Positions 1 to 3,749 of a stretch of 7,016 nucleotides of DNA are shown piece after piece. This DNA is from an uncultured Elioraea sp. Its GTDB lineage: Bacteria > Pseudomonadota > Alphaproteobacteria > Acetobacterales > Acetobacteraceae. The position numbers and the translations under genes are program-made. Location: positions 1-7,016 of the forward strand of contig CALKJX010000110.1 in assembly GCA_937995555.1 (NCBI GenBank), in the 5' to 3' direction. The notes under the pieces were generated by a model. That model saw only the letters and a program-made list of their open reading frames with translations, was not told the DNA's origin and made no database searches. Within the stretch, counting starts at the first letter, position 1, and the number at the start of each line of letters is the position of its first letter.

Positions 1-673
1 GGGCACGACCGAACCGTCGGTCGCGTCCGGCAACGCCTCTGGCGTGGCATTCAACCCGAACGTGCCCACCCTGGTCGAGATGACGATGGGCACGATCAAC
101 ATCCTGTCGCAGAACCCGAACGGCTTCTTCCTCATGGTCGAGGGCGGGGCGGTGGACTGGATGGCGCACGGCAACAACACCGCGCGCATCATCGAGGAGC
201 AGGTCGACTTCAACCGCTCCGTCGCCTGGGCGATCGAATGGGTCGAGACCTACTCGAACTGGGACGAGACCCTCATGATCGTGCTGACCGACCACGGCAA
301 CGGCATGCCGATGGGCCCGGACTCGGACACCATCGCGTTCCAGCCGATCGAGGGCCGCGGCCAGGGCGTGCTGCCCGGCGTGAAGTGGCACTACGGCACG
401 CACACCAACGAGAACACCCTGTTCTTCGCCAAGGGTGCGGGCGCCGAGGGATTCTACACCCAGGTCGTCGGCACCGATCCCGGCCTCGTCACCTATCTGA
501 ACTTCGGTGACGGCCGCTACATCGACAATACCGGCGTGTTCAACGTGATGCGGGGCGCGCTCGCACCTTCGCAGGTCGAGGTGCCGGAGCCGGCCTCGAT
601 GGCGATCCTGCTCGCCGGGCTGGCCGGCCTCGGCCTCGCCGCGCGTCGCCGCCGCGAGACCGTCGACGCCTGA
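1..673 (+). CDS. Alkaline phosphatase, C-terminal part, with PEP-CTERM anchor (5' end outside window)
   Basis: The reading frame is open from base 2 to the TGA at 671-673, so the gene starts upstream; the GTG at 44 is internal. The protein hydrolyses phosphomonoesters outside the cytoplasm. It shows the PhoA-type metal site of the C-terminal half: Asp-Trp-Met-Ala-His (codons 155-169, matching the Asp327/His331 zinc ligands of E. coli PhoA), Thr-Asp-His (287-295, matching Asp369/His370), and the late His in Gly-Thr-His-Thr (His codon 401-403, matching His412). The phrase FFLMVEGG is typical of the family. The tail has a Pro-Glu-Pro motif (584-592), a hydrophobic helix rich in Leu, Ala and Gly, and an Arg cluster. 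This is the PEP-CTERM signal that exosortase cleaves while directing the protein to the cell surface. The nucleophile Ser and the signal peptide should lie upstream. An intrinsic terminator follows directly. The family call is secure; substrate range cannot be told. Confidence 0.93.
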   Translation, partial: GTTEPSVASGNASGVAFNPNVPTLVEMTMGTINILSQNPNGFFLMVEGGAVDWMAHGNNTARIIEEQVDFNRSVAWAIEWVETYSNWDETLMIVLTDHGNGMPMGPDSDTIAFQPIEGRGQGVLPGVKWHYGTHTNENTLFFAKGAGAEGFYTQVVGTDPGLVTYLNFGDGRYIDNTGVFNVMRGALAPSQVEVPEPASMAILLAGLAGLGLAARRRRETVDA

Positions 674-699
674 GCGCACCGCACCGTCGGGCGTTTCCG

Positions 700-726
700 G
701 GGGGTGGCCTCGCGCCACCCCCTTTT
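700..726 (+). terminator. Rho-independent terminator of the phosphatase gene
   Basis: Perfect 9-bp inverted repeat: GGGGGTGGC at 700-708 and GCCACCCCC at 714-722, with a 5-nt loop CTCGC, followed at once by TTTT (723-726). It lies 26 nt past the phosphatase stop codon. The T run is only on the plus-strand side, so it should end plus-strand transcription. Confidence 0.9.
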
Positions 727-730
727 CCGT

Positions 731-842
731 TCACACGCCAGCAACGCCGCCGGCACCCGCGCCGGCTGCAGCGCCTCGCCCGGCGCCGGGTCGGCCATCC
801 GGTGCCGGAACGAGACGCCGTTGGCGACCACCGGGGTGTGCG
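731..842 (-). pseudogene. Remnant: extreme C-terminus of an FAD/Fe-S oxidoreductase (GlcD-GlcF/YdiJ type)
   Basis: Read on the minus strand from about 842 down to 731, the sequence encodes a stretch starting H-T-P-V-V-A-N-G, then a Ser-Phe-Arg-His block, then ALQPARV. This aligns without gaps to the last 33 or so residues of the intact oxidoreductase at 3750-6653 (HALIVANG, then SCRHQIAD, then ALNPARV). By eye about 20 of 33 residues are identical, so it looks like a paralogue rather than a fresh duplicate. The conserved Cys of the intact copy (Cys944) is Phe here. No stop ends the aligned frame at the expected place: a TGA sits at 733-731 but is one base out of frame. Everything upstream of the tail (more than 900 residues) is missing, because homology stops at about 843 where another gene's remnant begins. 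No start or promoter is visible. It is surely non-functional. Confidence 0.8.
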
Positions 843-1097
843 GACACGCTGGACGAGCCGTTCGAGACGCTGACGCTGGTGCAGACGCGCAAGATCCGCC
901 GCCTGCCGATCCTGCTGTTCCACCGGGCGTTCTGGGACCGGGTGGTGCGGTTCGAGGTGCTGGCCGAGGAAGGCCTGATCGACCGCGCCGATCTCGACCT
1001 CATCCGCTTCGTCGAGACCGCCGAGGAGGGGGCCGAGGCGATCCGCGCGTCCCATGGCGGCGCGCTGCCCGGCGCGGAGGAGGAGCCGCCGCCGTGA
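843..1097 (+). pseudogene. Remnant: C-terminal third of a LOG/TIGR00730-family nucleotide phosphoribohydrolase
   Basis: The open frame from 843 reads D-T-L-D-E-P-F-E-T-L-T-L-V-Q-T and then R-R-L-P-I-L-L-F, followed by FWDRVV, an acidic helix, a long IDRADLDL block and F-V-E-T-A-E-E. This is the C-terminal end of the LOG (formerly 'lysine decarboxylase') family, whose members cleave ribose 5-phosphate from nucleoside monophosphates such as cytokinin ribotides. The family's catalytic signature PGGxGTxxE is cut: only the Thr-Leu-Asp-Glu end remains, the Gly before Thr is Asp, and the usual Leu after Glu is Pro. The N-terminal Rossmann fold, roughly 120 residues, is gone. A GTG at 879 could open a 72-codon frame, but it has no clear ribosome site and the product could not be catalytic. 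The stop (TGA, 1095-1097) lies 4 bp from the convergent MarR stop. The frame is still clean, so the loss may be recent. Confidence 0.82.
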
Positions 1098-1101
1098 GCC
1101 T

Positions 1102-1698
1102 TCAAGCCGCGTGTTCGACGCAGATCGCCCCGGCATCGAACTCGCCCAGCGGCACGTCGAGCAGCGCGCAGTGATGCGGCCGTGACGTGGCGGGATGGGC
1201 ATCGGCGCGGAAATGGCGGCAGGTGCGGCAGATGCCGAAGGCGCGACCACCGTTCCGCGCGATCGCCGCGGCGAGGGTGGCTTCGAGCAGGCGCGCGAGC
1301 GTGGCTGCCTCCGCACCCGCGCCCGCCGCCACCGCCTCGGCGAGCAGCGCCACGCCTGCGTCCTCCCTGAGCACGGCGCGCCCGGCGGCCGTCAGCCCGA
1401 GCGTCACCGCGCGCCGATCCCGCGGGTGGGGCTCGCGCCTCACGTAACCCTTGGCTTCGAGCGCGATCAGGCTCTGCGACACGGTTCCCCGGGTCGCACC
1501 GAGATACTCGGCGAGGGCGGCGGGGCTGCGCGAGAAGCGGTTGGCGCGGCCGAGATAGCGCAGCGCGTCGCGCTGGGCCGGGTTGAGCCCGCCGCGATGA
1601 TCGGCCGCGCGCGCGAGCCGGTCGAGCCGGTTGATCAGCCGCGCGGCATGGCGGCTGGGGGTCTCCCCGCCACCCGATAGCGACTCGCTATTATCCAT
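1102..1698 (-). CDS. MarR-family transcriptional regulator with a four-cysteine C-terminal tail
   Basis: A 198-residue DNA-binding regulator, presumably a dimeric repressor. Residues 15-50 form the N-terminal dimer helices. Residues about 57-82 are the winged helix-turn-helix (SPAALAEYLG, then the recognition helix TRGTVSQSLIALEAKG). The wing has the diagnostic Asp-x-Arg pattern (P-R-D-R-R-A-V-T-L, 92-100). After the C-terminal dimer helix comes an extra tail of about 45 residues with C157-x2-C160, C177 (after His175-His176) and C193. This layout suggests a bound metal or a redox switch; that is inference. The frame is open far upstream, but the ATG at 1698 fits best: it has GGAG at 1709-1706 with a 7-nt gap and starts a normal-length MarR protein. 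An inverted repeat lies within codons 3-8, which suggests self-repression. The gene is divergent from the protoglobin gene 72 bp away, its likely target. Confidence 0.92.
   Translation of the reverse strand: MDNSESLSGGGETPSRHAARLINRLDRLARAADHRGGLNPAQRDALRYLGRANRFSRSPAALAEYLGATRGTVSQSLIALEAKGYVRREPHPRDRRAVTLGLTAAGRAVLREDAGVALLAEAVAAGAGAEAATLARLLEATLAAAIARNGGRAFGICRTCRHFRADAHPATSRPHHCALLDVPLGEFDAGAICVEHAA
1677..1691. promoter_or_regulatory. Inverted repeat 1, candidate MarR operator
   Basis: Perfect 7-1-7 palindrome ATAGCGA-C-TCGCTAT centred on base 1684. It lies inside the first codons of the MarR gene and upstream of the likely protoglobin promoter. Size and symmetry suit a MarR dimer. It shares the CGA-C-TCG core with a second repeat centred at 1727. 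The operator role is inferred. Confidence 0.6.
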
Positions 1699-1726
1699 TG
1701 ACCGGCTCCGCGGAAAGCGATATCGA
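1698..1726 (+). promoter_or_regulatory. Possible protoglobin promoter
   Basis: TTGACC (1698-1703) and TATCGA (1721-1726) are spaced by 17 nt. The -35 is near consensus and the -10 is weak (TAT only). Inverted repeat 2 covers the -10 and repeat 1 lies just upstream of the -35, an arrangement suited to repression. Predicted by eye only. Confidence 0.35.
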
Positions 1727-1738
1727 CTCGATGCTATC
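1717..1738. promoter_or_regulatory. Inverted repeat 2, candidate MarR operator over the divergent promoters
   Basis: Perfect core ATCGA-C-TCGAT (1722-1732, centre 1727), flanked by looser outer arms (GCGATA on the left, GCTATC on the right). The outer ATAGC-like arms recall those of inverted repeat 1. The centre is 43 bp from repeat 1, about four helical turns, so dimers on both sites would sit on the same DNA face. It overlaps the predicted -10 regions of both divergent genes. Confidence 0.5.
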
Positions 1739-1760
1739 CGCCGGCGCAATGTCTTGACAA
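1731..1760 (-). promoter_or_regulatory. Possible MarR-gene promoter
   Basis: On the minus strand TTGTCA (1760-1755) and TAGCAT (1736-1731) are separated by 18 nt. Transcription would start at about 1724, inside inverted repeat 2, so the repressor could shut off its own gene. Predicted by eye only. Confidence 0.35.
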
Positions 1761-1770
1761 GGACGAACCC

Positions 1771-2370
1771 ATGACCGCTCCCGCGACCACGATCCCCGGC
1801 TACCGCTACGGCGATCCCGCACTGTCGCCCTCGCCGCTCACCCTGGCCGAACTCGCCGAGCTGGAGGCGAGCCTGCTGTTCGGCGCGGACGACGTCGCGG
1901 CGCTGAAGCGTGCGGGCGCGATCGTCGCCGACCGGATCGAGGCGATCCTGGATGTCTGGTACGGTTTCGTCGCCTCGCAACCGCATCTGCTCGCCGCGTT
2001 CCGCGAGCACGGCACCGGCGAGCCGATCGGCACCTATCTCGCCGCCGTGCGCGCCCGGTTCGGGCAGTGGATCCTCGACACCTGCAATGCGCCGCACGAC
2101 GCCGCCTGGCTCGCCTGGCAGGAGGAGATCGGCCGGCGTCATCACCGCAGCGGCAAGAACCGGACCGACGGCGTGGATGCCGCGCCGCACATCCCGCTGC
2201 GCCACCTGCTGGCCCTGGTGATGCCGATTTCGCTCACCATGCGCCCGTTCCTCGCCGAGACGGGGGCGAGCGGCCCCGAGGTGGAGGCGATGCACGCGGC
2301 CTGGACCAAGGCGGTGCTGCTGCAGGCGATCCTGTGGGCGCGGCCCTACGTTGCCGCGGGCGACTTCTGA
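1771..2370 (+). CDS. Protoglobin (single-domain globin-sensor protein)
   Basis: A 199-residue heme protein of the protoglobin family, which binds O2, CO and NO; its physiological role is not settled. The whole length matches the Methanosarcina acetivorans protoglobin (195 aa) as I recall it, with an offset of four residues. Shared blocks are IPGY near the start, D-x-W-Y-G-F-V (61-67), YLAAVR-x-RF (89-97), WILDTCN (100-106), the proximal-helix block EIG-x-R-HHR (119-126) and the end PYV-x2-GDF (192-199). His124 should be the proximal heme ligand (His120 in M. acetivorans). Trp63, Tyr64 and Phe97 match distal-pocket residues Trp60, Tyr61 and Phe93, while the position of Phe145 is Leu149 here. 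There is no output domain, so it is not a fused sensor, and no signal peptide, so it is cytosolic. ATG 1771 has AAGGA at 1759-1763. The last 25 bp overlap the convergent transporter gene. Regulation by the divergent MarR protein is likely. Confidence 0.95.
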   Translation: MTAPATTIPGYRYGDPALSPSPLTLAELAELEASLLFGADDVAALKRAGAIVADRIEAILDVWYGFVASQPHLLAAFREHGTGEPIGTYLAAVRARFGQWILDTCNAPHDAAWLAWQEEIGRRHHRSGKNRTDGVDAAPHIPLRHLLALVMPISLTMRPFLAETGASGPEVEAMHAAWTKAVLLQAILWARPYVAAGDF

Positions 2371-3602
2371 TCCGCCTCGGCGGCCGGCTCCGGCGCGATC
2401 ACCGCGCCGACCGCGGCGGGCGCGGTCGCGGCGAGATCGAAGCTCTCACGCGCCCGCTCGGGCGGGGCCGCGCGCCGCGTCACCCGCCACAGCACGAAGC
2501 CGAGCAGGACCCCATGCGTCGTCGCGGTGAACAGGTAGAGCCCGCCGCCCGGTGCGGCGCGCAGCAGGAACGCCGCCGCGATCGGGCCGACGATCGAGCC
2601 GAGGCCGTTCATCAGCAGCAGGCTCGATGCGGTACCGACATAGTCGGACGGATCGGCGTGGTCGTAGGCGTGCGCGGCAACCAGCGAGTAGCCGGGCAAC
2701 GCCGAGGCGCCGAAGGCGGCGCCGAGCAGCGTCAGCGCGATCCCCGACGGTGCGACCAGGAACGTCGCGAGCCCCGTCGCCGTCGCCGCGGCGAGCAGCG
2801 CGGCCAGCACATGGCGCCGATCCAGCCGGTCCGACAGCCGGCCGATCGGCATCTGCACCAGCGCGCCGGACATCACGGCGACACTCATGAAGATCGCCGC
2901 CTGCCGGTGGCTCAGCCCGAAATCGGTCGCCGACACCGGGGCAAGGCTCCAGAACGCGCCATTCGCCACACCGACCATCAGGCTGCCGACCAGCCCCACC
3001 GGCGAGGCGCGCCACAACCGCGCGGGCCGGAACCGCACCTCGGTCACCGGTGCCGGCTGCGCCTGCCGCGTCAGCACGACCGGGATCGCCGAGACCGAGA
3101 TCAGCACGCTGCCGAGCACGAACAGGTGGAAGCCCTCGACCGGCCAGCTGAACAGCAGCAGTTGTCCGCCCGTCAGCGCGACATGGTTCACCATGATGTA
3201 GGCCGACATGATCGTGCCGCGCGTCGCGTTGGTCGCGCGGTCGTTCAGCCAGGACTCGACGATGAGGTAGAACACCGCGAGCCCGTAGCCGAAGGCGAAC
3301 CGGAGCACGATCCAGACGGGCATGGTGACGGCCAGCGGATAGGCCGCCGCCGCCGCCGACACGCCGCACACCACCGCAGCGACGGCGCGGATGTGACCAG
3401 CGCGGCGGATCACACGCGGCCCGTGCAGGCAGCCGGCGACGAACCCCCCGTAGTAGGCGGCACCGAGCGCGCCGATCGCGACGGGGTCGAACCCCTCCGC
3501 CTCGCCGCGCAGCGGCAGGACCATGGTCAGCAGCCCGTGACCGACCAGCAGCAGCCCCACACCCGAGAGCAGTGAGCCGACCGGGAGCAGTGACGCGATC
3601 AT
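2346..3602 (-). CDS. MFS transporter, YcaD-like
   Basis: A 418-residue inner-membrane transporter of the major facilitator superfamily, with about 12 hydrophobic helices and a polar, Ala/Pro-rich cytosolic tail (about 376-418). Features recall E. coli YcaD: V-E-S-W-L-N-D-R (115-122, YcaD has VESAL), a following ARG-like 'TRGTIMSAYIMVNHV' stretch, and G-R-L-S-D-R-L-D-R-R (254-263), the second-half MFS motif A. The first-half motif A is degenerate (GPRVIRRAG, 61-69), without the usual Asp. The central loop is about residues 180-200. ATG 3602 has GAGGA at 3610-3606, only 3 nt away, so a rather tight ribosome site; no better start is near. The gene lies 147 bp downstream of the oxidoreductase on the same strand with no clear terminator between, so co-transcription is possible. 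The substrate is unknown. Its stop (TAG, 2348-2346) falls inside the protoglobin gene. Confidence 0.9.
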   Translation of the reverse strand: MIASLLPVGSLLSGVGLLLVGHGLLTMVLPLRGEAEGFDPVAIGALGAAYYGGFVAGCLHGPRVIRRAGHIRAVAAVVCGVSAAAAAYPLAVTMPVWIVLRFAFGYGLAVFYLIVESWLNDRATNATRGTIMSAYIMVNHVALTGGQLLLFSWPVEGFHLFVLGSVLISVSAIPVVLTRQAQPAPVTEVRFRPARLWRASPVGLVGSLMVGVANGAFWSLAPVSATDFGLSHRQAAIFMSVAVMSGALVQMPIGRLSDRLDRRHVLAALLAAATATGLATFLVAPSGIALTLLGAAFGASALPGYSLVAAHAYDHADPSDYVGTASSLLLMNGLGSIVGPIAAAFLLRAAPGGGLYLFTATTHGVLLGFVLWRVTRRAAPPERARESFDLAATAPAAVGAVIAPEPAAEADQKSPAAT

Positions 3603-3626
3603 CGATCCTCGGCTGAGGCCCGCGCG

Positions 3627-3740
3627 TCAGGCGGCGTCGCGCGACCCGGTTTCCGTCCCTGCGGGTGCCGGCTCGGCCGCCCGCTCGGCGCGCATCTTGC
3701 CCACGGCCTCGGGCGTCACAAGCCCCTGCACGTGCTGCAC
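3627..3740 (-). CDS. Possible 37-codon ORF, in frame with and just after the oxidoreductase stop
   Basis: After the TAG that ends the oxidoreductase gene (3752-3750), the same frame stays open for 40 codons to a TGA at 3629-3627. A GTG at 3740 could open a 37-residue peptide: V-Q-H-V-Q-G-L-V-T-P-E-A-V-G-K-M-R-A-E-R, then an Ala/Pro/Glu-rich end. By hand count GC at codon positions 1, 2 and 3 is about 85, 62 and 85 percent, a coding-like pattern for this genome. It may be the old C-terminal extension of the oxidoreductase, cut off by an amber mutation, a readthrough product, or a separate small peptide. No ribosome site is obvious before the GTG. I do not recognise the sequence. Confidence 0.3.
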   Translation of the reverse strand: MQHVQGLVTPEAVGKMRAERAAEPAPAGTETGSRDAA

Positions 3741-3749
3741 TGCCGCAGG

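Noticed and set aside
879..1097. 72-residue LOG-like ORF as a working gene
   Set aside because: It lacks the Rossmann fold and catalytic motif of its family and has no ribosome site; treated as a remnant.
1098..1101. Terminator between the LOG remnant and the MarR gene
   Set aside because: Only 4 bp separate the two stops and no stem with a T run is seen nearby.
1754..1759. Perfect TTGACA as the protoglobin -35 element
   Set aside because: It is only 12 bp from the start codon and overlaps the ribosome site, so it cannot serve that gene; the opposite strand of the same bases fits the MarR promoter better.
1699..2295. Upstream extension of the MarR frame to a 397-residue protein
   Set aside because: The extension is antisense to the protoglobin, shows no domain, and the ATG at 1698 has a good ribosome site and gives a normal MarR length.
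2067..3575. 502-codon plus-strand open frame across the protoglobin end and transporter gene
   Set aside because: Overlaps two well-supported genes and has low-complexity Arg/Gln/His composition.
3725..3749. Hairpin CCTGC...GCAGG after the oxidoreductase stop as a terminator
   Set aside because: Only a 5-bp stem with a 15-nt loop and no T run on either strand.
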